NCBI RefSeq assembly: GCF_020567375.1
Contig: NZ_JAJBZM010000002.1
Span: forward strand, 779,680 to 843,679
Reading direction: 5' to 3'
Length of the DNA stretch: 64,000 nucleotides
From: Janibacter melonis
GTDB taxonomy: Bacteria > Actinomycetota > Actinomycetes > Actinomycetales > Dermatophilaceae
This document shows positions 8,567 to 17,310 of this stretch, in pieces. Numbering within the stretch: the first letter of the stretch is position 1; each line of letters begins with the position of its first letter. The position numbers were made by a program, and so were the translations under genes. The notes below the pieces were generated by a model. The model did not search any database and was not told the origin of the DNA. It saw only the letters and a list, made by a program, of their open reading frames with translations.

Positions 8567-9886
8567 ATGTCCACTTCCACCGCCGCGAGCGACCAGACCG
8601 AGCTCGCGCGTCCCCCTCAGTCCACCGTCAAGGTCATCCGGGCCGCCGTGCTCGGCACCGTCGTCGAGTACTACGACTTCGGCATCTACGGCTACATGGC
8701 CGCGATCCTGGCGACCCACTTCTTCGTCGCGACCGACGACACGACCGCGCTGCTCAACACCTTCGCCGCGTTCGCCGTCGCCTTCTTCCTGCGCATCCCC
8801 GGCGGGATCTTCTTCGGCCACATCGGCGACAAGTACGGCCGCAAGAAGTCGCTCACCTACACGATCCTGCTCATGGCGGTCGCGACCGCCGGCATCGGCA
8901 TGCTGCCCACCTACGCCACCCTCGGCGTGTGGGCGACCGCGGTCCTCGTCCTGTGCCGCTGCCTCCAGGGCTTCGCCGCCGGCGGCGAGCTCAGCGGGGC
9001 CAACGCCTTCGTCTCCGAGCACGCGCCGCCGCAGCACCGCGCCTTCCAGACGTCCTTCGTCAACACCGGCACCTACCTGGGCTCGCTCTTCGCATCGCTC
9101 GTCGCGCTCAGCCTCACGGCGACCTTCAGCATGGAGACAATCGACGCGTGGGCGTGGCGCGTGCCCTTCCTCATCAGCCTCGTCATCGGCCTCGTCGGCC
9201 TCTACATCCGCAGCCAGCTGCACGAGACCGAGCAGTTCGAGGCGGTCCAGGAGTCCGACGAGATCGAGCAGGCGAAGTACCCGGTGACCGACGTCGTGCG
9301 GCACGCGTGGCGCCAGATCGTCCTCGTCGTCGGGCTCGGCGCGATGATCGTCGGCGGCTACTACATCTGCTCCGTCTACGCCGCGAGCTACCTGCAGACC
9401 GAGGGCGGCCACTCGCCGACCGTCGCGCTCACCTCGACGTGCATCGCGATGGTCGCGGCGGTCATCAGCCTGCCGATCGGCGGGCGGATGGGTGACCGCT
9501 TCGGCCGCAAGCCGGTCTTCTTCCTCTCCAGCGGTGTCGTCGCCCTGCTCACCATCCCCGCCTTCATCCTCATGCGAGACGGCGCGATGGTCCCGGCGAT
9601 GGCGGCCCAGTCGGTCCTCGCCTTCTTCATCGGCCTCAACAACGGCGTCTCCTTCTCCACCTACGCCGAGCTCTTCCGTGCCCGCTACCGCTACACGGGC
9701 ATCGCGCTGGCCAACAACTTCACGAACATGGTCATGGGTGGCACCGCCCCCTTCATCGCGACGCTGCTCATCAAGCTCACGGGCAACAACCTCGCCCCGG
9801 CCGGCTTCCTCCTCTTCACCGCGCTGCTCTCGCTCGTCGCGACCTTCTTCCTCACGGAGACGCGGGGCAAGGAGCTCGAGCTGTGA
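8567..9886 (+). CDS. MFS transporter, metabolite:H+ symporter (MHS) type
   Basis: 439-residue major facilitator protein with about 12 membrane helices. It carries the signature loops GHIGDKYGRKKSL and GRMGDRFGRKPVF, plus TVVEYYDFGIYGYMAAI near the N terminus, as in the MHS group (shikimate, 2-oxoglutarate, proline/betaine and aromatic-acid symporters). It probably imports the substrate of the catabolic operon it heads. ATG 8567 is preferred to ATG 8543 because the latter lies inside the repeat of operator half-sites. The next gene overlaps by four bases. Confidence 0.88.
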   Translation: MSTSTAASDQTELARPPQSTVKVIRAAVLGTVVEYYDFGIYGYMAAILATHFFVATDDTTALLNTFAAFAVAFFLRIPGGIFFGHIGDKYGRKKSLTYTILLMAVATAGIGMLPTYATLGVWATAVLVLCRCLQGFAAGGELSGANAFVSEHAPPQHRAFQTSFVNTGTYLGSLFASLVALSLTATFSMETIDAWAWRVPFLISLVIGLVGLYIRSQLHETEQFEAVQESDEIEQAKYPVTDVVRHAWRQIVLVVGLGAMIVGGYYICSVYAASYLQTEGGHSPTVALTSTCIAMVAAVISLPIGGRMGDRFGRKPVFFLSSGVVALLTIPAFILMRDGAMVPAMAAQSVLAFFIGLNNGVSFSTYAELFRARYRYTGIALANNFTNMVMGGTAPFIATLLIKLTGNNLAPAGFLLFTALLSLVATFFLTETRGKELEL

Positions 9887-10677
9887 GCCCCCACCGCGAC
9901 CTCGAGGGTCGCTCGGTCGTCGTCACGGGGGCCGCGGGCGGTCTCGGGCGCGCCGACTGCCTCGCGGTCGCGGCCCGCGGTGCCCGCGTGTGGGTGGCCG
10001 ACGTCGACGAGGACGGCGCCCACCGGGTGGCCGACGAGGTCACCGCGGCGGGCGGGGAGGCGACGGCGGTCGTCCTCGACGTCGCCGACCCGACGTCGTG
10101 GGCGGCCCTGGCGAAGGGGGTCGAGCGGGCCGGTCCGTTGCACGGCCTGGTCAACAACGCCGGAGTCAGCCTGCGCCTGGGCATCCTCGACACGACCGTC
10201 GAGCAGTGGGAGCAGGTGATGGCGGTCAACCTCTCGAGCGTCTTCTACGGCATGAAGACCCTCACGCCCGCCCTCGCCAGGGCGAAGGGGGCCTCCGTCG
10301 TCAACATCAGCTCGATCGCGGGCATGGTCGGGTACTTCTCCGCGACGTACGGCACGAGCAAGTGGGGCGTGCGCGGCCTGTCGAAGGTCGGCGCCCTCGA
10401 GCTCGCCCCGCACGGCATCCGGGTCAACTCCCTGCACCCCGGGCTCACGGGCACGCCGCTGCTCCACCAGGCGGCGGACACCTCCTTCGTCGACGCGAGC
10501 CTGGCGTCCGTGCCCAACGGGCGTCTCGCCGACCCCGACGAGATCGCCTCCGTCGTGTGCTTCCTGCTCTCCGACGCGTCGTCCTACGTCAACGGCGCCG
10601 AGATCGTCGCCGACGGCGGGCTCACCTCCGGCGGGCTCTACCACCGCATCCTCGCCGACCTCATGAGCACGTCATGA
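9883..10677 (+). CDS. SDR family oxidoreductase
   Basis: 264-residue classical short-chain dehydrogenase/reductase. The cofactor motif is TGAAGGLG (15-22), followed by NNAG (~91-94), Ser143/144 and the catalytic YGTSK with Tyr156 and Lys160. Asp at the end of the second strand (WVADVD) favours NAD(H). The GTG start at 9883 overlaps the MFS stop (GTGA). Its place in an operon with a second SDR and a flavoprotein suggests oxidation of a hydroxyl on a cyclic or terpenoid/steroid-like substrate; the substrate is not identifiable. Confidence 0.88.
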   Translation: MSPHRDLEGRSVVVTGAAGGLGRADCLAVAARGARVWVADVDEDGAHRVADEVTAAGGEATAVVLDVADPTSWAALAKGVERAGPLHGLVNNAGVSLRLGILDTTVEQWEQVMAVNLSSVFYGMKTLTPALARAKGASVVNISSIAGMVGYFSATYGTSKWGVRGLSKVGALELAPHGIRVNSLHPGLTGTPLLHQAADTSFVDASLASVPNGRLADPDEIASVVCFLLSDASSYVNGAEIVADGGLTSGGLYHRILADLMSTS

Positions 10678-11111
10678 CGCCCGAGACGCTCGCACTCCTC
10701 GAGGTGCAGCACCTCTACGCCCGGCAGAGCCTCGCGGTCGACGGCGGCGACGCCGCCGGCTGGGCGGCGACCTTCACCGACGACGGGGTCTTCGAGTCGC
10801 CGACCTACGAGCGGCCCGTGACCGGGGCTGTCGCGCTCGAGGACTTCGCGCGGCGGCTGCACGAGTCGGCCCCTCACCTGCACCACGTCGTGACGAACGT
10901 CTGCGTCGACGAGGTCGGCGACGACCACCTCGACGTGCGGGCCACCCTCCTCATTGTCACGACCCACGACCTCACGACCGGTGCCGCGCGCATCGAGCGC
11001 ATCACGACCATCCACGACCGTCTCCGCCGTCACCCGTCGCTGCGTCTCGAGCGCCGCCGGGTGGTCCGCGACGGCGACGGCCCCACGAAGCAAGGAGCAG
11101 CACATGACTGA
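10674..11111 (+). CDS. NTF2-like / SnoaL-like protein
   Basis: 145-residue protein of the NTF2-like alpha+beta barrel superfamily. The helical opening ALLEVQHLYARQSLAVDGGDAAGWAATFTDDGVFESP contains the usual WAATFTDDG motif. Members include ketosteroid isomerase-like and SnoaL-like enzymes and dioxygenase small-subunit-like proteins. The ATG at 10674 overlaps the SDR stop (ATGA). It lies between two SDR genes, so an isomerase, dehydratase or hydratase role in the same pathway is plausible but not shown. The C terminus runs 8 bases into the next gene. Confidence 0.78.
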   Translation: MTPETLALLEVQHLYARQSLAVDGGDAAGWAATFTDDGVFESPTYERPVTGAVALEDFARRLHESAPHLHHVVTNVCVDEVGDDHLDVRATLLIVTTHDLTTGAARIERITTIHDRLRRHPSLRLERRRVVRDGDGPTKQGAAHD

Positions 11112-11934
11112 CGCCACCACCTCCAACCCCGGCCGCGTCGACACCTCGCCGATCCCGGCTCTCTACCCCGAGCTCGCCGGCCGGACCGTCGTCGTCACCG
11201 GGGCCGGCCGGGGGATGGGCGCGCTCTTCGTCGAGGAGCTCGCCCGTCAGGGCGTGAACGCCGTCGGCGGTGACCTCGACGGCGACGCGATGGCCGCCGT
11301 CGCCGAGCAGATCACCGCCCGTCTGGCGGACGTCGAGGGCGCGGGCCGCGTCATCGGTGTCGGCGCCGACGTCACCGACCCGGCGGCCCATGACGCGCTC
11401 GCGGCGACGGCCCTCGAGGCCTTCGGCCGGCTCGACATGTGGGTCAACAACGCCGGGGTCTTCCCCCAGGCGGACTTCACCGACATCTCCCCGCAGCAGC
11501 TCGCGACGACCTACTCCGTCAACGTCAACGGCGTCGTCTACGGCGGGCAGACCGCCGCCCGCCACTTCCGCACCGTCGGCGGCGGGGTCATCGTCAACAT
11601 GGCCTCGGTCGCGGCCGTCCGGGCGCGCGTCACCCGGGCCGCGTACAACTCCTCCAAGGCCGCGGTGAAGCACCTCACGACGTGCATGGCCGTCGAGCTC
11701 GGGCCGGACGACATCCGGGTGAACTCCATCGCCCCCGGCTTCATCGACACCGAGATGACCCGCTGGGTCCAGGAGGACGCCGCCGCCCTCGACCGGGCGC
11801 TGAGCACGGTCCCCCTTCGCCGCCTCGGTGCGCCGGTGGAGGTCTTCGGCGCCCTGGCCTTCCTCCTCTCCGACAGCGCGCGGTACGTCACCGGCGCGAG
11901 CATCCCGGTCGACGGGGGGTCCCAGCATGTCTGA
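11104..11934 (+). CDS. SDR family oxidoreductase
   Basis: 276-residue classical SDR with TGAGRGMG (32-39), NNAG and the catalytic YNSSK motif. It has an N-terminal extension of about 25 residues before the first strand. The ATG is supported by AAGGAG at 11092-11097. It overlaps both neighbours and so belongs to the same operon. It is only distantly similar to the first SDR of the operon, so the two probably act at different steps. Confidence 0.87.
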   Translation: MTDATTSNPGRVDTSPIPALYPELAGRTVVVTGAGRGMGALFVEELARQGVNAVGGDLDGDAMAAVAEQITARLADVEGAGRVIGVGADVTDPAAHDALAATALEAFGRLDMWVNNAGVFPQADFTDISPQQLATTYSVNVNGVVYGGQTAARHFRTVGGGVIVNMASVAAVRARVTRAAYNSSKAAVKHLTTCMAVELGPDDIRVNSIAPGFIDTEMTRWVQEDAAALDRALSTVPLRRLGAPVEVFGALAFLLSDSARYVTGASIPVDGGSQHV

Positions 11935-13384
11935 GACCTACGACTACGACCTTGTCGTCGTCGGCGCCGGCGGGGCCGGGCTCGCGGCGGCCATCTCCGC
12001 CGGCCAGGAGGGCGCCCGCGTGCTCCTCGTCGAGTCCGAGGACGAGGTGGGCGGCTCCACCCAGCTCTCCGCCGGTCTGCTCACCGCCGCCGGCACCCAC
12101 GTGCAGGCCGCGGTCGGCGTCGAGGACTCCCCAGCCCGGATGTTCCAGCACTACATGGACCTCAACCAGTGGCGCGTGCTGCCCGGGCCGGTCCGGATGT
12201 TCTGCGAGGAGTCGAGCTCGATCATCGAGTGGGTCACCGACCTCGGCGTCGAGATCCCCGCGCAGATCTCGCACAACGCGCACATGCCCGGTCTCTCCCG
12301 TGCCGGCGTCGAGGACGTGTGGCGCGGCCACGTGCCCAAGGACCAGGGCTACGGCCTCGTCCAGGCGCTCGACCGCGCACGGGCTCGGCTCGGCGTCGAC
12401 CTCGCGCTCGGCAGCCGGGTCGAGGACGTCGTCGTCGAGGACGGTGAGATCGCCGGGGTCGTCATCGAGGGCACCCGGATCAGCGCGCCGTCGGTCGTCA
12501 TCGCCTCCGGCGGGCTGGCCGCGAACCCGGAGCTCGTCGCGAGGTACTTCCCCGAGACGGAGGTCGCCGGGGACGCCCTCTTCGTCGTCGCGGCGCCGGG
12601 CTCGCGCGGTGACCACATCGGCATCGCGAAGCGTCATGGGCTCTCCCTCTTCGGGCAGGGCTGGGGGCTGCTCCTCGTCACGGCGGAGCACCAGCAGCAG
12701 CACCACTGGCAGAGCGGCTTCCCCCCGCCGTCGCGGATCCACGTGAGCACCGACGGCCGTCGTTGCATGGACGAGGACGCGCCGTACGCGGTGAGCCCCG
12801 GGATCCTCAAGGACCACGGCGGCTGGGTCTGGGCGGTCTTCGACGAGCGCGCCCGTCTCGCGCTGCCCGAGGGCTACGTGGACTGGACGGCCGACCGGGT
12901 GGCCGAGGAGGTGGCGAAGGGGGTGATCCGTCGCGCCGAGTCCCTCGAGGACCTCGCGGTCGCCATCGACGTGCCGGCCGGCACGCTCTGCGCGAGCGTC
13001 GAGCGCTTCAACGAGCTCTTCGCGACCGGGGTGGACGAGGACTTCCTGCGTCACGAGACGCTCGCGGCGAAGGGGGCGGACGCCCACCTCGACCCCATCG
13101 CGTCCGGTCCGTACTACGCGGTGCGCATGCTCCCCGCCGAGCTCGTGTGCACCCACACCGGGCTGCAGGTCGACTCACGCACGCGGGTCGTCGACACCGA
13201 CGGCCGGGCGGTCCCCGGCCTGTACGCCGCCGGCGAGGCCGCGGGCGGAGTGCTCGGCGAGCGCTACGTCGGTGGTGGCAACTCCATCGCCCACGCGCTC
13301 GTCCTCGGCCGGGTCGCCGGCCGCGAGGCCGCCCACCGGGCCGCCGCTCTCACCCCCACCCCGACGGAGGTCACGCACGCATGA
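11927..13384 (+). CDS. FAD-dependent oxidoreductase, fumarate reductase/ketosteroid dehydrogenase-like
   Basis: 485-residue flavoprotein of the FAD_binding_2 family. The dinucleotide motif is GAGGAGLAA (13-21), followed by a GGSTQLSAG segment near residue 40 and a C-terminal GLYAAGEAAGGVLGERYVGGGNSIAHALVLGR that closes the FAD site. Homologues are fumarate reductases, 3-ketosteroid dehydrogenases and related alpha,beta-desaturases, so a desaturation or reduction of a ketone-conjugated C-C bond is likely. The ATG at 11927 overlaps the SDR end by 8 bases. The usual C-terminal GG-SIA/AL flavin motif is intact. Confidence 0.87.
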   Translation: MSETYDYDLVVVGAGGAGLAAAISAGQEGARVLLVESEDEVGGSTQLSAGLLTAAGTHVQAAVGVEDSPARMFQHYMDLNQWRVLPGPVRMFCEESSSIIEWVTDLGVEIPAQISHNAHMPGLSRAGVEDVWRGHVPKDQGYGLVQALDRARARLGVDLALGSRVEDVVVEDGEIAGVVIEGTRISAPSVVIASGGLAANPELVARYFPETEVAGDALFVVAAPGSRGDHIGIAKRHGLSLFGQGWGLLLVTAEHQQQHHWQSGFPPPSRIHVSTDGRRCMDEDAPYAVSPGILKDHGGWVWAVFDERARLALPEGYVDWTADRVAEEVAKGVIRRAESLEDLAVAIDVPAGTLCASVERFNELFATGVDEDFLRHETLAAKGADAHLDPIASGPYYAVRMLPAELVCTHTGLQVDSRTRVVDTDGRAVPGLYAAGEAAGGVLGERYVGGGNSIAHALVLGRVAGREAAHRAAALTPTPTEVTHA

Positions 13385-13866
13385 GCAGGGCAGACGACAG
13401 GTTCGAGATCCAGGACGTGCTGAGCCGGTACGCGCGAGCGGTCGACCGGCTCGACTACGACGCGATCGCGCAGTGCTACTTCGAGGACGCCGTCGACGTG
13501 CACGGGGCGTACACCGGCGACGCGGCCGGGCTCGTCGAGGACATCCGCCGGCGCCACCAGACCATCGACTCCTCGCAGCACTTCGTGACGAACGTGCTCG
13601 TCGACTTCGAGGGCGAGGACGCGGCGCGTGTCGAGTCGTACTGCCTGTGCTTCTTGCGCCAGCGGGCGGCCGACGGGGCGAGCGAGCAGGACTGCGCGAT
13701 CATCCGCTGCCGCTACGTCGACCGCTTCGAGCGTCGGGACGGCCGCTGGGGCATCGCCGACCGGGTCGTCGTCTTCGACGAGTCGCGGACCGTCCCGGTC
13801 GTCGACCTGCTCGACCCGTCGTGGGTCGCGTCGAGGAGAGACGGGAGCGACCCCGTCTACGCGTGA
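13381..13866 (+). CDS. NTF2-like / SnoaL-like protein
   Basis: 161-residue NTF2-like protein, last gene of the operon, with start ATG at 13381 overlapping the flavoprotein stop. The opening FEIQDVLSRYARAVDRLDYDAIAQCYFEDAVDVHG is typical of the SnoaL_4 / ring-hydroxylating dioxygenase beta-subunit-like group. No partner dioxygenase alpha subunit is present, so it is more likely a small isomerase, hydratase or stability factor. It is one of four NTF2-like genes in the window, each inside a catabolic transcription unit. Confidence 0.8.
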   Translation: MSRADDRFEIQDVLSRYARAVDRLDYDAIAQCYFEDAVDVHGAYTGDAAGLVEDIRRRHQTIDSSQHFVTNVLVDFEGEDAARVESYCLCFLRQRAADGASEQDCAIIRCRYVDRFERRDGRWGIADRVVVFDESRTVPVVDLLDPSWVASRRDGSDPVYA

Positions 13867-13914
13867 GGGGTCGTCCTGGTGCGGGCCGGACACGTCGCTG
13901 CGACCATCTGACGC

Positions 13915-14433
13915 ATGGTGCTCCCCATGCGGATCCCGGACTGGGTCATCGAGGATGGCGGCTGGCACGTGGCCAGGGGTGCGGTGCTGCAGATGTGGCT
14001 CACCCTCACCGAGGAGAGCAGGTATACCCAGCCCGGTCCAGAGGTGGTCGAGCTGCGTGCGACAGCCACCCCGCTGGGCCCCTGGCCTGGTGCGGAGCTC
14101 GGTCGGCACCCGACCCGGCTCGACGTCGACGGGGCGCGCATCTACTGGGACGCCCCGAGCCCGGTCAGCGGGGCCGTCCGCGTGAGGGGCGGCATCGAGG
14201 GCCACAGCATGGACGCGCCCGAGGGCTTCCCGATGGTCGCCGGTGTCGTCCGGCGGGTCAGGGACATCTGGGGCGGGTGGAGCGAGGGGGAGGCCCCGAG
14301 GGCCACGGTCGTCGGTGACGACGCCGACGTCTCCCGTCGGCCGACGGCGCCCGTCGTCACGCCGGGCGTGATGCCCCGACCGGACGCTCGGGGGTCCTGG
14401 TTGGGCGCGCTCGTGGACCTGGAGGTCCTGTGA
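13915..14433 (+). CDS. Hypothetical protein
   Basis: 172-residue soluble protein that I do not recognise. It begins MVLPMRIPDWVIEDGGWHVA and is rich in beta-prone segments (VLQMWLTL, ARIYWD, VVRRVRDIW). The C terminus is Pro/Asp-rich and ends in LGALVDLEVL. There are two candidate ATG starts, 13915 and 13927. No membrane segment or signal peptide is seen. Codon use is like its neighbours, which supports a real gene. Confidence 0.6.
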   Translation: MVLPMRIPDWVIEDGGWHVARGAVLQMWLTLTEESRYTQPGPEVVELRATATPLGPWPGAELGRHPTRLDVDGARIYWDAPSPVSGAVRVRGGIEGHSMDAPEGFPMVAGVVRRVRDIWGGWSEGEAPRATVVGDDADVSRRPTAPVVTPGVMPRPDARGSWLGALVDLEVL

Positions 14434-14491
14434 CGCCCTCCCGTACCACCGCACGCTGCCCACGGGAGCCGGTCCGCCTACCCTTCGTGCC

Positions 14492-14905
14492 GTGACCGAC
14501 ACCACCGACGAGCTCGTCCGCACGCCCCCGAGGCTCGAGGACTACCTGCACCTTCGAGCGGCGTCGGGCCTCACCCCGAAGACGGCTGCGCAGGGGGAGG
14601 GTGCGCTCGCCGGCAGCTGGTGCTGGAGCGTGGTCCGACACGAGGGGCGGGCCGTAGCCATGGGCCGTGTCATCGGTGACGGCGGCTGGTACTTCCACAT
14701 CGCCGACATGGCGACCCTGCCCGATCACCAGGGCCGCGGTCTGGGGCGCCGTGTGCTCGCCGACCTCCTCGCGCAGATCGACGAGGTCGCGCATGACGAG
14801 CCGTACGTGACCCTCATGGCGGACGCGCCGGGCCGTCGCCTGTACGAGTCGATGGGTTTCGTCGAGACCGCCCCCACCTCCTTGGGCATGCGCCTCGAGC
14901 GCTGA
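14492..14905 (+). CDS. GNAT family N-acetyltransferase
   Basis: 137-residue compact GNAT protein. It shows GRVIGDGGWYFHIADMATLPDHQGRGLGRRVLADLL, with the acetyl-CoA motif Q-G-R-G-L-G, and a C-terminal GRRLYESMGFVETAP. It resembles small YjdJ/ElaA-like acetyltransferases that act on small molecules. GTG start at 14492, with no strong Shine-Dalgarno sequence. Apparently monocistronic; substrate unknown. Confidence 0.85.
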   Translation: MTDTTDELVRTPPRLEDYLHLRAASGLTPKTAAQGEGALAGSWCWSVVRHEGRAVAMGRVIGDGGWYFHIADMATLPDHQGRGLGRRVLADLLAQIDEVAHDEPYVTLMADAPGRRLYESMGFVETAPTSLGMRLER

Positions 14906-14961
14906 GCAGGTTCTCCGCGGGTTGTCTCGGGATGCCTGGGTGATCTGGGATGCTCGCCCCC

Positions 14962-15444
14962 GTGAAGATCACAGGTGCTGTCGTCGTCGGCAGTGTGCTC
15001 GCGCTGGCTGGGTGCTCCACCCCGGTGATCGAGGGCACCGGGCGTGACGTCTCGTTGTCGACGGTGGGCGACGACGCGAGCCTGGGCGTCCTCTGCGAAG
15101 ACGCCTTCGGTGACGCTGCGGACATCGCGACCGAGGTCCTGCTGCTCGACGACGGCGACTACCGGTGGGCCCCCGATCTCGACACGGACGAGATGATCCA
15201 GATCCGGGTGTTCTACGCCTACTGCAACATCACCAAGGACGGCGCCGCTTCTCCCGAGCTCGGACTGAGCATCTCCCCCTTCGGCGCGGGCGTCCTGCCG
15301 GGACCTTCTGCCGAGACGGTGGCGACCGGGCTGAACCTCGGGTACATGAGCTACGAGATGGGCGGCGAGCTCGACCTCGACGAGCAGCAGGAACGCAACC
15401 TCCAGCAGCTCCTCGACAACGTCGCTCCCCACGTCATGGACTGA
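14962..15444 (+). CDS. Predicted lipoprotein, unknown function
   Basis: 160-residue exported protein. The N terminus KITGAVVVGSVLALAGC is a short lipoprotein signal with a good lipobox (LAGC, Cys18). The mature part is acidic, has two further Cys (about residues 34 and 80) that could pair, and ends in a helical segment rich in Glu/Gln. GTG 14962 is preferred over ATG 14950 because it gives a normal signal-peptide length. Function not recognised; an envelope-anchored protein is likely. Confidence 0.65.
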   Translation: MKITGAVVVGSVLALAGCSTPVIEGTGRDVSLSTVGDDASLGVLCEDAFGDAADIATEVLLLDDGDYRWAPDLDTDEMIQIRVFYAYCNITKDGAASPELGLSISPFGAGVLPGPSAETVATGLNLGYMSYEMGGELDLDEQQERNLQQLLDNVAPHVMD

Positions 15445-15571
15445 TCCGAGAGCTCTGGCTCGAGCGAGGACGATTTCTCGTGGGTCGGACGACCGGCCTG
15501 CTCGGGACTATTGCTACCGAACGGGTGCACGCCACCTGCAGCGGGTGGTGCTGAGGTTCTAGCCTCCTCAC

Positions 15572-15964
15572 GTGTACCCCACGGTCGAGCATGCTGCAGC
15601 CGGCTATCGCAGCTTCGGGATGGACCCGGAGAGGGTCCGCGCGCTGTGCATCTGCGGATACGAGACGTCGCCCTACCCGACGACGGCTGAGGCTGACGAG
15701 GCGAGGGAGGCCGAGCACGGAGTGCGACGACCTCGTCCTGCTCCCAGCCCACCTATGAGCGAGGACGAGGTCTGGGCGGCCGAGCACCAGCTGGACGGAT
15801 ATCGGCGGGTGGCGACCATGCCTCAGACGATCCGAGCCGTGTGCAGGTGTGGGTACGAGACGCCGCCTCACCCGACGGCGCGAGGAGCGCGCCAAGCGCT
15901 GTGGGCGGACCATCGATCCCTCAACCCGGTCGCGGCGGGACCACCACCCGACACCGCCCATTGA
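15572..15964 (+). CDS. Hypothetical protein with duplicated CxCGYET motif
   Basis: 130-residue protein made of two tandem copies of one unit. RALCICGYETSPYPT (about residues 23-37) and RAVCRCGYETPPHPT (about 88-102) are each preceded by a Y-R-x-F/V-x-x-x-P segment and followed by an Ala/Glu-rich helix ending in EH or DH. The paired C-x-C and trailing His suggest a small metal-binding fold in each unit. GTG start at 15572. I do not know the family. The internal duplication argues strongly that it is a real gene. Confidence 0.6.
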   Translation: MYPTVEHAAAGYRSFGMDPERVRALCICGYETSPYPTTAEADEAREAEHGVRRPRPAPSPPMSEDEVWAAEHQLDGYRRVATMPQTIRAVCRCGYETPPHPTARGARQALWADHRSLNPVAAGPPPDTAH

Positions 15965-15986
15965 CGATGGCCACTGCTGTCCGTCC

Positions 15987-16397
15987 TCACCCCGCGGGTG
16001 GGGTGGTCGAGATCCATCGTCGTAGTGCCTTCACGGCGGTCTTGCTGGCTGTGTCTCCTGCGAGGTCGTCCGTCCAGGGGTGGTCTCGTTCGCCCTGGAG
16101 CCATTCGAGGACGTGGGCCGGGTCAGCGTGGCCGTCGAATCTGCGTGGAGCGTCGATCTCCTCCTCGAGCGGTAGATCGACGGGTCTGCGGCGCCAGCCG
16201 ATCCCGTCGTCGGTGTCGTAGATGACCCAGTCCGGCGAGGTGCCCACGGTGCAGCACGCGCAGATGTGGATCACGTGGTGGGCGCGTCCTTGCCAAGGGC
16301 CAGCCGGATGCAGGGCGCTCGCGGACGCGAGCAGGCTCTCGATTGGTCCGACCGCCGGATCTTCGTGCGGTGACTGCTGATTGTTCGAGGGATGCAT
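15987..16397 (-). CDS. Hypothetical protein
   Basis: 136-residue protein of unknown family. It has a CACC motif near residue 47 (HICACCTVG), an acidic central part (PLEEEIDAPRRFDG) and a Trp-containing helix (AHVLEWLQGERDHPW). No signal or membrane segment. ATG at 16397, 4 bases after the stop of the upstream gene (16402-16920) on the same strand, so the two are probably co-transcribed. Confidence 0.55.
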   Translation of the reverse strand: MHPSNNQQSPHEDPAVGPIESLLASASALHPAGPWQGRAHHVIHICACCTVGTSPDWVIYDTDDGIGWRRRPVDLPLEEEIDAPRRFDGHADPAHVLEWLQGERDHPWTDDLAGDTASKTAVKALRRWISTTPPAG

Positions 16398-16401
16398 GCG
16401 C

Positions 16402-16920
16402 TTACTGGCCGACGTCGAAGTAGCCGATGACCGTCACGCCGTCGCTGCGATAGACCGGTAGCCAGTCAACGGTCGGGGTGGGGATGGGTTCATCGAGGCT
16501 GGTCGGTGCGGGGTCCGCTGCCACGAGCTCGGAGTTGCGGAGGTACCCGTTGGCGCCGTTCGTGGCGACCGCGGCGATGAGGTCGGGGGTGTCGGCCTCT
16601 GACGTCGAGTGGAGGTCGCTGCCGTACGACTCGCCCCGAGCGTTGACACCCGAGGCTGCTCGCGCCCCCTCGGCGTCCTCCTTGGGGAACGGGCGTCCAT
16701 TCGCAGGGGTGGGCGCCGGTCGCGCGGTGATAGTGACCGACACCGTCTCCCCGCCGCCCGGCCCTGAGCCAGTGGTCGGTGTGGGCGTGGTCGGTGGCGT
16801 CGTAGATCTCGCCGGGTCGGCCACCGTCTTGTCGCCGCTGGCTACGGCCGCGCTCACACCTGCTAGTGCTAGGACCGCTGCTGCCCCAGCGACGAGTAAG
16901 CCCAGGTTCTTCTCGCTCAT
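16402..16920 (-). CDS. Membrane-anchored or secreted hypothetical protein
   Basis: 172-residue protein. MSEKNLGLLVAGAAAVLALAG forms a single N-terminal membrane segment or uncleaved signal. A Thr/Pro-rich linker (about residues 38-55) follows, then a small extracytoplasmic domain. ATG 16920 is chosen over 16962 because the longer N terminus is charged and would bury the hydrophobic segment. No recognised domain. Probably in an operon with the hypothetical gene downstream. Confidence 0.6.
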   Translation of the reverse strand: MSEKNLGLLVAGAAAVLALAGVSAAVASGDKTVADPARSTTPPTTPTPTTGSGPGGGETVSVTITARPAPTPANGRPFPKEDAEGARAASGVNARGESYGSDLHSTSEADTPDLIAAVATNGANGYLRNSELVAADPAPTSLDEPIPTPTVDWLPVYRSDGVTVIGYFDVGQ

Positions 16921-17310
16921 CTCAGCCCCTCGCCATCGGTCCGGCAATACTCCTCGCGCCATCGCCTAGCAACAAGGCCTCGAGACGGGGAGCATTGCCC
17001 GCCGCGTTGGCCGGAACCATTTGGTGGTTACTTACGCAGGTATCGAGCCTGCTCACTGACGATCCTTTTCGAGCAGCCATCACCCACCCTCCTGGGCCGG
17101 CCTCAGGAGCGTTCGAAATCCCTGCTCACTGAGGACCCTGCTCGAAAGTGCGACGCACGGTGGCTTTCGGACGCGCCCGTCACCAGGATCGGAGGGAGCA
17201 ACCACGGCGTTCCTCAGCGGCGAGCCGTCCGCCCTGGCAGAGTTCGCGACGACCACAGCACCCGGCCCGCGAACCGCTCCGGCCAGGGCCCGAATCAGGA
17301 GGACCCCACG
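16921..17310. other. 390-base gap with no recognisable gene; 12-bp direct repeats
   Basis: This gap has lower GC than the flanking genes. CCTGCTCACTGA occurs twice (17048-17059 and 17121-17132), each followed within about 15 bases by a TCGA-containing segment. Short open frames here lack coding character. It probably holds promoters for the leftward gene at 16920 and the rightward gene at 17311, which has AGGAGG just upstream. Confidence 0.4.
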
